A stretch of DNA of 64,000 nucleotides from Rhodospirillales bacterium (GTDB taxonomy: Bacteria > Pseudomonadota > Alphaproteobacteria > ATCC43930 > CGMCC-115725), in NCBI GenBank assembly GCA_028291405.1, contig JAQGID010000235.1:1-64000 (forward strand). The letters run 5' to 3'. The notes under the pieces are model-generated. The model did no database searches, had not been told where the DNA came from, and saw nothing but the letters and a program-made list of their open reading frames with translations. This document shows positions 52,197 to 60,109 of this stretch, piece after piece (within the stretch, counting starts at the first letter, position 1; the number at the start of each line of letters is the position of its first letter). A program made the translations under genes and the position numbers.

Positions 52197-53063
52197 ATGA
52201 CGCAAGTATTCGCGTTACGTATGCTGTTGACCGGCGTCGCGGTTGGCGCGCTGATGTGTCTGGTAAACATCGCCGAAGCCACCGCCCAGGGTTCCACCGC
52301 CCCCGGTACTGGATCGTCATCTGCGATGACCCCCGCGGAGAGCGAGCAGCGCGCGCTCGAGGCCATTATGCAGGCCCGCAAGGCAGCACAGCAGCATAAG
52401 ATCCGCGCCGCGATCGACCAGATCGAAAGCGCCGAGGTTGCTCTCCTCAATCGCACCGTGGCACAGCCGGATCCGCACATCCAGGCCGCGCTGGATCAGC
52501 TCGATGCCGCCCGCGACGCAATCAGCCGCAAGGATGTCGCGGCGACCGAGCAGCAGCTCGCGCAAGCGTCCGGCCTCCTCACCGTCGCGGCGAATACGGC
52601 TGCCGCGCCGACCGGCTCCATCGGCAGCTCGATGCCGCCGCAAGCCGGAAATACGCCTGCGAGTGCAGGCGTCACCGCCGAGCAGGCCCGCCAGATGGTA
52701 GGACAGCAGGTGTACGATAGGGACAACGTCGACATCGGTCCGGTGATCGACGTCGTGCTCGACGACGACGGCACGCCGGCCGCGATCATCATCGCTGTCG
52801 CAGGACCGCCCGATGGCGGCTCGAGCAGCGTCGCGGTGCCGACGAGCAGCGTGAAGAAGAAGGGCAATCGGATGAGCACGGACCGCTCGAAGGACCAGCT
52901 CCGCAAAGCCGCGAATTACCGTCCCGCAGGGTCGACGACGTCCGGGTCCGGGAGCTCGAACTCGAACCCGCAGAATCAGTCCGGGAGCTCGAACTCCCAG
53001 AATCAATCGGGGAGCTCGAACACGCAGAACCAGTCCGGGAGCTCGAACTCGCAGAAGCAATAG
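52197..53063 (+). CDS. Secreted PRC-barrel-like protein with Ser/Asn/Gln repeats
   Basis: A 288-residue exported protein. The signal peptide is LLTGVAVGALMCLVNIAEATAQ. A helical region follows (ESEQRALEAIMQARKAAQQHKIRAAIDQIESAEVALLNR). A PRC-barrel-like domain contains VGQQVYDRDNVDIGPVIDVVLDDDGTPAAIIIAV. The tail is four near-identical units SGSSN(S/T)...QNQ (see 52947-53060). PRC-barrel proteins are often linked to membrane-surface or electron-transfer complexes; here the role is unknown. ATG 52197 has GGAG from the tandem duplication upstream, and an FNR-type box lies further upstream. Confidence 0.7.
   Translation: MTQVFALRMLLTGVAVGALMCLVNIAEATAQGSTAPGTGSSSAMTPAESEQRALEAIMQARKAAQQHKIRAAIDQIESAEVALLNRTVAQPDPHIQAALDQLDAARDAISRKDVAATEQQLAQASGLLTVAANTAAAPTGSIGSSMPPQAGNTPASAGVTAEQARQMVGQQVYDRDNVDIGPVIDVVLDDDGTPAAIIIAVAGPPDGGSSSVAVPTSSVKKKGNRMSTDRSKDQLRKAANYRPAGSTTSGSGSSNSNPQNQSGSSNSQNQSGSSNTQNQSGSSNSQKQ
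52947..53060 (+). repeat. Coding repeat, one 33-bp and three 27-bp units
   Basis: The 3' end of the PRC-barrel gene has four units starting TCSGGGAGCTCGAAC, encoding SGSSNSNPQNQ, SGSSNSQNQ, SGSSNTQNQ and SGSSNSQKQ. Units differ at a few third positions. The number of units may vary between strains, giving a variable low-complexity C-terminus. Confidence 0.85.
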
Positions 53064-53139
53064 CCCCGATCCAAAGCGCAGATGGCGGCGTTGCCGATCA
53101 CGCTCGCCAAGCTGCTCGATGGAACGGAAGGGAGTCGAA

Positions 53140-54114
53140 ATGCCGCATGCGATCCGTATCCATGAGACTGGCGGCCCGGAGGTTTTGCGCTGGGAAAAAG
53201 TCGAGGTCGGCGAGCCTGGCCCGGGTGAGGCGCGGTTGCGCCAGACCGCGGTCGGGGTCAACTTCGTCGACCTCTACGTCCGCAAGGGTCTCTATCCGGT
53301 GAAATTGCCGAGCGGGCTCGGCACGGAGGGGGCGGGTGTCGTGACGGCGGTCGGCCCGGGCGTCACCGAGGTCAAGCCGGGCGACCGCGTCGTCTATGTC
53401 GGCGGCCCGCTGGGTGCCTATGCCGAGGAGCGGATCGTGCCCGCCGACCGGCTGGTCGTCCTGCCCGAAGGCATCTCCGACCAGCAGGCGGCAGCGATGA
53501 TGCTCAAGGGCCTCACCGCGCAATACCTCATCCGCCAGATCCGCCGTGTCGGGCCGGGCGACACGATCCTGTTCCACGCCGTAGCCGGCGGCGTCGGGCT
53601 CATCGCCAGCCAATGGGCGGCGTCGCTCGGCACGACGGTCATCGGTACCGTCGGCAGCGACGAGAAAGCGAAGGTCGCGGCTGCCCACGGCTGCGCCCAT
53701 ACGATCGTCTACACACGCGAGGATTTCGTCGCGCGCGTCGCGGAGATCACACGCGGCGCCAAGCTCCCGGTGGTCTACGATTCGGTGGGCAGGGAGACCT
53801 TCACGAAATCGCTCGACTGTCTGCGCCCCAAGGGGCTGATGGTGAGCTTCGGTCAGTCCTCGGGGCCGATCGGGCCGCTCGATCTCAGCATTCTGGCGCA
53901 GAAGGGGTCGCTCTTCGTCACGCGGCCGACGCTCAACACCTACGCCGCCGCGCGCGAGGATCTCGTGGCGATGGCGAACGATCTTTTCGAGGTCGTGCGG
54001 TCCGGCAAGGTCAGGATCGAGATCCACCGGACCTTTCCGCTGAAGGAGGCGGCCCAGGCACATCGCGAGCTCGAGGCGCGCCGTACCATCGGCTCGACCG
54101 TGCTCGTCGTCTGA
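53140..54114 (+). CDS. NADPH:quinone oxidoreductase (zinc-independent MDR family)
   Basis: A 324-residue medium-chain reductase of the QOR type. It starts MPHAIRIHETGGPEVLRWE. The substrate-binding region has GVNFVDLYVRKGLYPVKLPSGLGTEGAG and the Rossmann fold VAGGVGLIASQWAASLG. The zinc-binding residues of alcohol dehydrogenases are absent, as expected. It reduces quinones with NADPH, protecting against redox cycling. ATG 53140 has GGAAGGGAG 6-14 bp upstream; an earlier GTG-like start at 53119 is less supported. It precedes the UBP zinc-finger gene by 20 bp and so may form an operon with it and topoisomerase IB. Confidence 0.93.
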   Translation: MPHAIRIHETGGPEVLRWEKVEVGEPGPGEARLRQTAVGVNFVDLYVRKGLYPVKLPSGLGTEGAGVVTAVGPGVTEVKPGDRVVYVGGPLGAYAEERIVPADRLVVLPEGISDQQAAAMMLKGLTAQYLIRQIRRVGPGDTILFHAVAGGVGLIASQWAASLGTTVIGTVGSDEKAKVAAAHGCAHTIVYTREDFVARVAEITRGAKLPVVYDSVGRETFTKSLDCLRPKGLMVSFGQSSGPIGPLDLSILAQKGSLFVTRPTLNTYAAAREDLVAMANDLFEVVRSGKVRIEIHRTFPLKEAAQAHRELEARRTIGSTVLVV

Positions 54115-54134
54115 CCGCGGCCGAGGAGCCGCGC

Positions 54135-54386
54135 ATGGTCGATCCGCATCTGGGCGCAATCCGCCCCGTCACGCCCAGCGCCTTTGGCTGCGAGGACTGC
54201 CTGAGAGTCGGTTCCGAATGGGTTCACTTGCGTCTCTGCCTGACGTGCGGTCACGTCGGCTGCTGCGATTCCTCGCCGCTTCGACATGCGAGGAAACATT
54301 TCCACGCGAGCGGACATCCGATCGTGCAATCCTTCGACCCCGGTGAGAAATGGCGTTGGTGCTACGTGCACGAGGCGGTCGCCTGA
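54135..54386 (+). CDS. UBP-type zinc-finger protein
   Basis: An 83-residue protein with the zf-UBP pattern: GCEDCLRVGSEWVHLRLCLTCGHVGCCDSSPLRHARKHF then HASGHPIVQSF, so Cys and His zinc ligands are all present. In bacteria such stand-alone UBP fingers occur beside quinone reductases, USP genes and antiporters, with unknown partner proteins. It lies 20 bp after the quinone oxidoreductase gene. Its stop TGA shares the final A with the ATG of the topoisomerase gene, so the two are translationally coupled. Confidence 0.85.
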   Translation: MVDPHLGAIRPVTPSAFGCEDCLRVGSEWVHLRLCLTCGHVGCCDSSPLRHARKHFHASGHPIVQSFDPGEKWRWCYVHEAVA

Positions 54387-55525
54387 TGCGGCTGGTGCGA
54401 GCGCAGCAACCCCACGCCGCCCGAGCGCGCCGCACGGCAGTGGGATCCTGCGTGCTGCCCGAACCGCCGACGCTCGACCCGGCCGTCGCGGCCGAGGTGG
54501 CGCAGCTTCACTACGTCAACGACCGTCTGCTGCCCGGGATCACGCGCCGAGCCGCCGATGGCGGCGGCTTCGTCTATCTCGACCCCGCGGGGCGCCAGAT
54601 CGACGACCCGGGGGAGCTGCAACGGATCCGCTCGCTCGCGATCCCGCCGGCTTGGAGCGACGTTTGGATCTGTCCCGATCGGGACGGTCATCTCCAGGCG
54701 ATCGGCTACGACGCCAAGGGCCGTAAGCAGTATCGTTACCATCCGCGGTGGCGCTTGGTGCGCGACGAGACCAAGTTCGAGCACATGCTCGGGTTCGGCC
54801 AGTCGTTGCCGCGCATCCGTCGCCGCGTCAAACGCGATCTCGACCGGAGCGGCCTGCCGCGCGAGAAGGTGGTGGCCGCCGTGGTGCGGCTGATGGAGCG
54901 GTCGCTCGCCCGCGTCGGCAACGAGGAATACGCCCGGGAGAACGAGCACTTTGGCCTCACCACGCTGCGCGACGAGCATGTCCGCGTCGAGAACGGCGTC
55001 ATCGAGCTCGATTTCCGCGGCAAGCATGGCGTCCACCATCACGTTCAAGTGAGCGACCGGAAGCTTGCCTCGATTCTCGAGAACTGCCGCGAGCTGCCGG
55101 GATCGGAGGTGTTCAAGTACCTGGACGAGAGCGGCGCGTGGCACCGCATTTCGTCGGAGCACGTAAACGCCTATCTGCACGAGACCGCCGGCGGTCCGGT
55201 AACGGCCAAGGACTTCCGGACCTGGGCGGCGACGAACCTCGCGCTCATTGAGGAGGCCAAGCTGCACGAGCGCAAGCCGACCAAGCGGAGTGCCGCCACG
55301 GTGGTGCGGCGCGTCGCGGCGCAGCTCGGCAATACGCCCGCGGTCTGCCGCAAGAGCTACATACATCCGCGCGTCCTCTCCTGCTATCTCGACGGCTCGC
55401 TCAGCCCCACCCTCGCGGAGATCGCGAGCGGCGAGAGACTGGCCGGAATGTGGGCGGTGGAAGGCATGACGATGCGCCTGCTCGCGCAATGGGCGGGAGT
55501 CCCGGAGAGCTGTGCACCGACGTGA
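54386..55525 (+). CDS. DNA topoisomerase IB
   Basis: A poxvirus/eukaryote-like type IB topoisomerase of 379 residues that relaxes supercoils via a 3'-phosphotyrosyl intermediate. The N-terminal domain has VYLDPAGRQIDDPGELQRIRSLAIPPAWSDVWICP. The catalytic domain has GRKQYRYHPRWRLVRDETKFEHM (Arg/Lys residues), a conserved HVQVSDRKLASIL and the active-site Tyr in KSYIHPRVL near residue 325. ATG 54386 is preferred because it overlaps the UBP-finger stop by one base; it also matches the usual start. Such enzymes are widespread accessory genes in soil alphaproteobacteria. Confidence 0.93.
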   Translation: MRLVRAQQPHAARARRTAVGSCVLPEPPTLDPAVAAEVAQLHYVNDRLLPGITRRAADGGGFVYLDPAGRQIDDPGELQRIRSLAIPPAWSDVWICPDRDGHLQAIGYDAKGRKQYRYHPRWRLVRDETKFEHMLGFGQSLPRIRRRVKRDLDRSGLPREKVVAAVVRLMERSLARVGNEEYARENEHFGLTTLRDEHVRVENGVIELDFRGKHGVHHHVQVSDRKLASILENCRELPGSEVFKYLDESGAWHRISSEHVNAYLHETAGGPVTAKDFRTWAATNLALIEEAKLHERKPTKRSAATVVRRVAAQLGNTPAVCRKSYIHPRVLSCYLDGSLSPTLAEIASGERLAGMWAVEGMTMRLLAQWAGVPESCAPT

Positions 55526-55662
55526 GAACCGTTCGAGTCATAGGCCTGATTGTGCAGCGAGCTTGAAGAGATCTCGAGAAATTGACGCTCGTCAGCGCGC
55601 AACGCGCCGCGCCGCCGGAGAGTCGCCCACGCTGCCGCAGGTTGATGTGCCGGTCGACGACG

Positions 55663-56136
55663 ATGATGCGCCCCCTGACGAGAGAAGCGGTCCAACGCGT
55701 GATTGCCGTGACGGCGTTGCTTTTCCTCTGCGTCGGCTGCGTGTCCGAACGCGAAAAATGGGAAGAGACCGAGCAGATACTGATCGCGGCGGGCTTCAAG
55801 ATGCAGCCGGCCGACACTCCCGAACGGCAAATGGAACTCGCTACCCTGCCGCCGCATAAATTGCAGTCGCAGCAGCTGCGGGCGAGCGGGACGCGGACCA
55901 TGGGATATGTCTATGCCGATCCCGATGTCTGCCACTGCGTTTTCATCGGTGACGACAAGGCCTACCAGGCCTTCGCTCAACTATCCCTCCAGAAGAAGCT
56001 CGCCGACGAATATCGCGAGGCGAGCGAGATGGCGGAAAACGCCGCCTTCAACTGGGACATGTGGGGTCCGGGATTCTGGGGCCCGCCGCCGGTCGTCGTC
56101 GTACACGAGCATGTGCCTCCGCCCGTTCGCCACTAG
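55663..56136 (+). CDS. Lipoprotein of unknown function
   Basis: A predicted lipoprotein of about 157 residues. The signal peptide is IAVTALLFLCVGC with lipobox LCVGC, and the mature part starts VSEREKWEETEQILIAAGFKM. A short conserved-looking motif is VCHCVFIGDDKAYQAFAQL. The tail is rich in Trp/Pro (FNWDMWGPGFWGPPP). No family is recognised. ATG 55663 or ATG 55666 is the start; no strong ribosome-binding site is seen, and an upstream GTG cannot be excluded. A mismatched FNR-like site at 55582-55595 has no -10 and is not counted. Confidence 0.65.
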   Translation: MMRPLTREAVQRVIAVTALLFLCVGCVSEREKWEETEQILIAAGFKMQPADTPERQMELATLPPHKLQSQQLRASGTRTMGYVYADPDVCHCVFIGDDKAYQAFAQLSLQKKLADEYREASEMAENAAFNWDMWGPGFWGPPPVVVVHEHVPPPVRH

Positions 56137-56211
56137 AATCGCTGGCCCCGGTCCCGGGCGGGGCGGCAGTTTTATCGGGTATCGCCGTCTCGGCCCGGAG
56201 CGAGGGACATC

Positions 56212-56601
56212 ATGCGCCACACCATGACCGCCCGCGAAACCACCGCTGCACCCATGGAGCGGCTCGCGCTCCATGGCGTGAAAGTCGCGTTCCGGCTCAC
56301 CGCCTGGATTCTGCTGCTGGCCGTGTCGTTTCCCTCCACCGCTGCCGCTCGCGGTTTCGTCAGCTTCCATTTCGGCGTGCCGCTGGTCGTCGGCCCGCCC
56401 GTCTATTACGCGCCGCCGCCAGTCTACTATGTGCCGCCGCCGGTCTACTACACGCCGCCGCCGGTCTACACCTACTCCACAGCAGCGCAGCAGCAGGCGT
56501 GCCACGAATATCAGACCACGGCGATGATCGACGGCAAGCCGCAGCCTGTCGTCGGAACGGCCTGCCTGCAAGCCGACGGCTCGTGGCGGACCAGCCAGTG
56601 A
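56212..56601 (+). CDS. Secreted Pro/Tyr-repeat protein
   Basis: A 129-residue exported protein. The signal peptide ends near STAAA, followed by FVSFHFGVPLVVGPP. Four tandem PPVYY-type repeats (PPPVYY with one variable residue between) lie at about residues 62-90. A C-terminal Cys-containing module follows (QQQACHEYQTTAMIDGKPQPVVGTACLQADGSW). Similar proteins with YxPPPVY repeats and this glycine-zipper-free Cys module are common in alphaproteobacteria, function unknown. It is the second of three small secreted proteins in a row on the plus strand. Confidence 0.75.
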   Translation: MRHTMTARETTAAPMERLALHGVKVAFRLTAWILLLAVSFPSTAAARGFVSFHFGVPLVVGPPVYYAPPPVYYVPPPVYYTPPPVYTYSTAAQQQACHEYQTTAMIDGKPQPVVGTACLQADGSWRTSQ

Positions 56602-56632
56602 TTTATTGGTCGTAATGTCGGAAGGGGAAGTC

Positions 56633-57091
56633 ATGACGATCATCCGGGAGACGCTGCTCGCCGCCACGATCGGGCTCGTCGCAACGACGGGTGCCTTCGC
56701 TCAAGCCGCCACGCCCCCGGGCCCGCCGGCCGCGAGCGGCGCGCCGCCCGCTCGGCAGCACAATTGCCTGCTCAAGGCACTCAATACCTGCGGGGCAAAC
56801 GGCAGCTGCAAGGGGCTCGACAATCTCAAGGGCGAGAAACTGCCGGTCAAGATGACGGTCGATCTCGCCGTGGGAATCGTCGCCGGCGTCGCCCCTGACG
56901 GGTGGGTCGATGCGACACGGATCATATCGCTCGGTCGAACCGCCGATGAGCTCATCCTGCAAGGCATCGACGGCGGCGTCGCCTGGCAAGTGCTGATCTA
57001 CGAGAAGAACGAGGTCATGTCCTTCTCGCTGGCGACCGCCGATGGCGTCACCACCGGCTTCGGCGAATGCACGGCGGTAAAGGAACCGTAG
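56633..57091 (+). CDS. Small secreted cysteine-containing protein
   Basis: A 152-residue exported protein. The signal peptide LLAATIGLVATTGAFAQA is followed by a Pro-rich linker (PPGPPAASGAPPARQ) and a compact domain with NCLLKALNTCGANGSCKGL and GWVDATRIISLGRTADELILQGIDGG. Cys pairs suggest a disulphide-bonded fold. No family is assigned. ATG 56633 has GGAAGGGG about 6-13 bp upstream. It follows the Pro/Tyr-repeat gene by 31 bp and is convergent with the DUF3775 gene. Confidence 0.65.
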   Translation: MTIIRETLLAATIGLVATTGAFAQAATPPGPPAASGAPPARQHNCLLKALNTCGANGSCKGLDNLKGEKLPVKMTVDLAVGIVAGVAPDGWVDATRIISLGRTADELILQGIDGGVAWQVLIYEKNEVMSFSLATADGVTTGFGECTAVKEP

Positions 57092-57126
57092 CGCAACCGC
57101 GGTAATCGCACGAGAGCATCCGGGCT

Positions 57127-57537
57127 TCACGTCGGCGCAAGCTCGAACAGTCCCTTCGCCAGCCATTCGTCGAGCCCGAGGGCCTCTGCGATCCGCTCGA
57201 CCTCGTCGGCGCCGTGCTGCGTGCGCGCGTCGTCGAGCGCCTTCTCCCAGTCGGTCGGCGCGTAAAAGCCGCGGCCGATCATGGCGACCGCCATCAGCTC
57301 GTGCCGAGCCTCGTCGTCGAGCGCCGTCAGCCGGCGTTTCAGCTCGGCGAGCGGCTCGTTGTCGAGCGTCGGGTCGAGCACCTCGGTCGAGCTGGTGATC
57401 TCCTGCTCGATCAGCTTGCCGTCGTCGTTGCGGTCGACCACGCGCAGCTTGTCGAGCAGCTTTTCCTGCGCCTCGCGGGCATGCTTTGCGAGTTCCGCAA
57501 TCTCGCGAATTTCTGCCGGTGTGATGACCTCGAGCAC
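57127..57537 (-). CDS. DUF3775 domain protein
   Basis: A 136-residue soluble protein: ITPAEIREIAELAKHAREAQEKLLDKL, DRNDDGKLIEQEI, then ELKRRLTALDDEARHELMAVAMIGRGFY and APTDWEKALDDARTQHGADEVERIAEAL. The GRGFY and helical pattern are typical of DUF3775. Function is unknown in general. It starts 29 bp after the UspA stop on the same strand, so it is probably in an FNR-type-controlled operon with it (box at 58412-58425). Confidence 0.8.
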   Translation of the reverse strand: MLEVITPAEIREIAELAKHAREAQEKLLDKLRVVDRNDDGKLIEQEITSSTEVLDPTLDNEPLAELKRRLTALDDEARHELMAVAMIGRGFYAPTDWEKALDDARTQHGADEVERIAEALGLDEWLAKGLFELAPT

Positions 57538-57566
57538 GTCGCCTCCTCAGGGGGTGAAGCGGGCGA

Positions 57567-58304
57567 TCAGTGAGACATTAGGATCGGCACCTTCGCGCGC
57601 TGCAGCATGTCGCGCGTCATGCCGCCGAGGATCGTCTCGCGCAGGCGCGAATGCCCGTAGGCGCCCATCACGAGAATATCCGCGTTGACGTCGGCAATAC
57701 GGGAGAGCACCGCCTCGGAGGTGGTGACACCCTTCGGTGAAACCTTCTCCTCCGTCGCCTCGATCGTGTGCCTCGCCAGATGGCGGACGAGTTCGCCGTC
57801 CAGCATCCAGTCCTCGTCGGGATCCGGATTGACCGAGAAGAGCGTGACGACCGCTGCTCCCGCGAGCAACGGCAGCGCATCGTGCAGGGCGCGCGTCGCC
57901 TCGCGGCTGCCGTTCCAGGCGACCAGCGCGATGGCGCCGATCCGCCCGATGAAATGCCACGCATAGGGCGCGATGAGAACAGGCCGGCCGCAGCCGAGGA
58001 TGACGTCCTCCGGCGCGTCGAGGACGCTCGAAACCGGCATGGGCTGGCCGAGGACGACCAGATCCGAAGCTTTGGCGCGGTCGGTGATGAAGGCGACGAG
58101 ATCGCCGGCCGACGCCTGCCACTCGCCGGCCACTTTCGCCTTGTCGAGCTGCTCCACGAACATCTCCTGCGCGGCGATATCGTCGGCGAGCCCGACGCCG
58201 GTGAGCCGCGCGTCGAACCGCTCGGCGACATCTGCGGCGAGCGCGAGGCGATCCTCGCAGGATGGAGTCGTGTCGACATGGACGAGGATGTCTTTGATGA
58301 CCAT
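57567..58304 (-). CDS. Universal stress protein, tandem UspA domains
   Basis: A 245-residue protein of the UspA superfamily. The first half is degenerate (KDILVHVDTTPSCEDRLALAADVAERFDARLTGV). The second half has the nucleotide-binding G-2x-G-9x-GS-like region (GAYGHSRLRETILGGMTRDMLQRAKVPILMSH) and a VVTLFSVNPDPDE start. USP proteins accumulate on starvation, hypoxia and redox stress. It is preceded by a perfect FNR/FixK-type palindrome 107 bp upstream and followed by DUF3775 after 29 bp. The same C-terminal sequence recurs in the partial USP at the right edge of the window, so the two are paralogues. Confidence 0.92.
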   Translation of the reverse strand: MVIKDILVHVDTTPSCEDRLALAADVAERFDARLTGVGLADDIAAQEMFVEQLDKAKVAGEWQASAGDLVAFITDRAKASDLVVLGQPMPVSSVLDAPEDVILGCGRPVLIAPYAWHFIGRIGAIALVAWNGSREATRALHDALPLLAGAAVVTLFSVNPDPDEDWMLDGELVRHLARHTIEATEEKVSPKGVTTSEAVLSRIADVNADILVMGAYGHSRLRETILGGMTRDMLQRAKVPILMSH

Positions 58305-58411
58305 GAGCCGTCTCTCGAGTGTCTGTCAGCTGCCCCTTGAGGAGTCGCACGCTGTCGCGGCGCGATGCCTCGCACGTCACCATTCTTAGATCGAGCCGCC
58401 CGGACCGTGCG

Positions 58412-58425
58412 TTGACGGCCGTCAA
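58412..58425 (-). promoter_or_regulatory. FNR/FixK-type box TTGACGGCCGTCAA
   Basis: A perfect 14-bp palindrome of the FNR/FixK half-site type, 107 bp before UspA. On the minus strand a -10-like TAAGAA lies at 58388-58383, 23 bp after the box (22 is ideal for class II). Confidence 0.7.
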
Positions 58426-58756
58426 GGTTCGCGAAGGCTCAATCGAGCTCGCGCGAGATCACCGCACCCACACCAACAGCATTTTAATTTCTGCAGTGCA
58501 ATGTGCGCTCTGCAATCATCCCATGAAAATGCATCGAGGAAGCTCAACGAGCTACGCAGGAAGCGCATCGGGTCCGGCAAAGTGAGATCACCGTGGAACG
58601 ACTTGACCTCGTGACCGGCGCGGCGGCGCTCCAAGGCGCCGATCGAGGGATGCAAGAGCCGGCGCCGCCGGTCCTTTTGGTTGCTCGCTTAAGTAAGCCT
58701 GGGATCAAACATCAAGGGCTCGGAAAGTCTTGCTCGGCCGCCGAGCGACCAGAACA

Positions 58757-58770
58757 TTGATGTCGGTCAA
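58757..58770 (+). promoter_or_regulatory. FNR/FixK-type box TTGATGTCGGTCAA
   Basis: A TTGAT-N4-GTCAA site with -10-like TATGCT at 58794-58799 (23-bp gap), immediately before the 126-residue hypothetical gene at 58820. The gap from 58305 to 58819 (515 bp) holds this and the UspA box, and no gene. Confidence 0.7.
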
Positions 58771-58819
58771 GGCACCATCGTGTCGTGGCGCAATATGCTC
58801 AGATAATGAGGAGCATCCT

Positions 58820-59200
58820 ATGGCCGTAAAGCTCAATCAAAGTTCGTACGAGTACGCAATGAGGCTCATCAAGGATGGCAAGGTCGTGCGCGACGTGAGG
58901 GATGACTGGAGCGAGCATCAGCCTTCAACACGAGAGCGAAATAAATTCATCGAGACCCATGGCTTCGCCGAGTACAGAAAGTGGCATCTTGGGATCGATG
59001 ACGAAGAGCCGGAGAACAAAAAGGACCATTACAAATTCCCGTATGGCGATTTCGTAAATGTTCATCGCTGCGCGGTGCTGACTGCGGAGTCGCGCGCCGG
59101 CCAGTACAAATACACGGATATCGAATTGGCGGCAGCACATCTGCACGGAATGCTCGACGCCCTGATGGAGCAGCATTCCGGCCAAAACCGCGATCGATGA
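58820..59200 (+). CDS. Conserved hypothetical protein, probable FNR-type regulon member
   Basis: A 126-residue soluble protein: MAVKLNQSSYEYAMRLIKDG, then DDWSEHQPSTRERNKFIETHGFAEYRKWHLG, KFPYGDFVNVHRCAVLTAESRAGQYKYTDIELAAAHLHGML. I recognise it as a recurring small protein in rhizobia and relatives, with no known function. ATG 58820 has GAGGAG about 5-10 bp upstream. A TTGAT-N4-GTCAA box and a TATGCT -10-like element precede it at class II spacing, so it is a likely target of an FNR-type activator. Confidence 0.8.
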   Translation: MAVKLNQSSYEYAMRLIKDGKVVRDVRDDWSEHQPSTRERNKFIETHGFAEYRKWHLGIDDEEPENKKDHYKFPYGDFVNVHRCAVLTAESRAGQYKYTDIELAAAHLHGMLDALMEQHSGQNRDR

Positions 59201-59478
59201 ACTCGCGTACCACCGGCGGCTGCTGGCCAGGATGCGACGGCGCGGTTCTTCCTCGAGCAGGACGCCGGGGCTGAAGCAGGCCTGCCTGGCGGCCTTCATT
59301 GGTCATGGAACCTGGCACCGGGATTGTGGTTCGAGCGGCAGCAGCCAAGATCGAGGCGCCGCCGGGCGGAAGCGCGAGGCATCTTCCCTGCGACAGACGG
59401 AGGACGGAAATGATTGCGACGCGGGTGAAGAAGCTGTCGGCCTGAATTTTGCGGAGAGCCGCGCGCGGGTTCTTTCCG
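59201..59478. other. Gene-free stretch before cytochrome remnant
   Basis: This 278-bp stretch lies between the 126-residue gene and the 3' end of the cytochrome remnant. Frames on both strands give arginine-rich, unconserved sequence. Nothing is supported here. Confidence 0.5.
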
Positions 59479-59879
59479 TCATGCCGATGCCGGTATCGTG
59501 ACACGGAAGTGGATGCGGGTCGGTTGTCCGTTTTTTGTCGCGCGCGCCGCGACCTCGACCGAGCTGCCGCCGCTGTCGGTGAATTCATCCTCCATCATGT
59601 TCTTGAGCGATTGGGCGAGATCCGGCGCGGAGGAGCTTCCCGCGGCGTCCGGCCCATGGCAGCGCAGGCAGGCTTCGGTGTAGCGCCTCCAGCCAATGTA
59701 GGTGTGCTGGTCGACCTTGCCGTCTACGACGGTGGAAGGCTTTTCTCGTCCGGCTGGTCTTCATTCTGATTGTCCTGCGCTCCTACTCCGCCGATCGGTC
59801 CAGGCACAAGCAATCCTCCGAGAGCGGAGGTGAGAACGGAGATGAGGTCCGTCGTTGCGCCAGGACAGGGCAGGAGCAC
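59479..59879 (-). pseudogene. Frameshifted c-type cytochrome remnant
   Basis: From a GTG near 59879 one frame encodes a signal-peptide-like segment (ISVLTSALGGLLVPGPIGGVGA, then QDNQNEDQPDEK). At the A-run in 59741-59744 (T-run on plus) the homologous frame changes. The next frame continues EKPSTVVDGKVDQHTYIGWRRYTEACLRCHGPDAAGSS, with the haem motif CLRCH, and ends at TGA 59479-59481. One base gained in the A-run would restore the frame. The sequence after SLKNM does not look like a normal cytochrome C-terminus, so the 3' end is also damaged. It resembles methanol-metabolism-related c-type cytochromes by its CxxCHGPDxAGSS segment; that is a recollection, not a search. Confidence 0.65.
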
Positions 59880-60021
59880 CAAAGCGTAGGTTGAACAGTG
59901 CCGCGGCGCACACTGCTCGGCGCCGATCGATTGCTCATGGTTCAAATCGGGCTGCAACCACCACAGGTTGAGATCCGGGTAGCGCCGGCGGCACGAGCAC
60001 GGCCGGCGCCGGGGGACAACC

Positions 60022-60035
60022 TTGACGGCCGTCAA
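60022..60035 (+). promoter_or_regulatory. FNR/FixK-type box TTGACGGCCGTCAA
   Basis: The same perfect 14-mer as the UspA box. A -10-like TATTTT lies at 60058-60063, exactly 22 bp after the box. It is 74 bp before the antiporter start at 60110. Confidence 0.75.
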
Positions 60036-60109
60036 GTCGGCGGAGATCGAAGCAACGTATTTTTCCTCGATGCAATCGAAGGGCCGTCGGTCGACAGGAA
60101 TTCATCTGA

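Noticed and set aside
52947-53060. Could the repeats at the 3' end of the PRC-barrel gene be a CRISPR array?
   Set aside because: Units are contiguous in-frame coding repeats without spacers.
55582-55595. TTGACGCTCGTCAG, a near FNR-type box before the lipoprotein gene at 55663
   Set aside because: The last base breaks the palindrome and no -10-like hexamer lies at the needed distance.
58422-58655. A 77-residue minus-strand frame with several Cys
   Set aside because: It runs through the UspA promoter box, has no ribosome-binding site and no family likeness.
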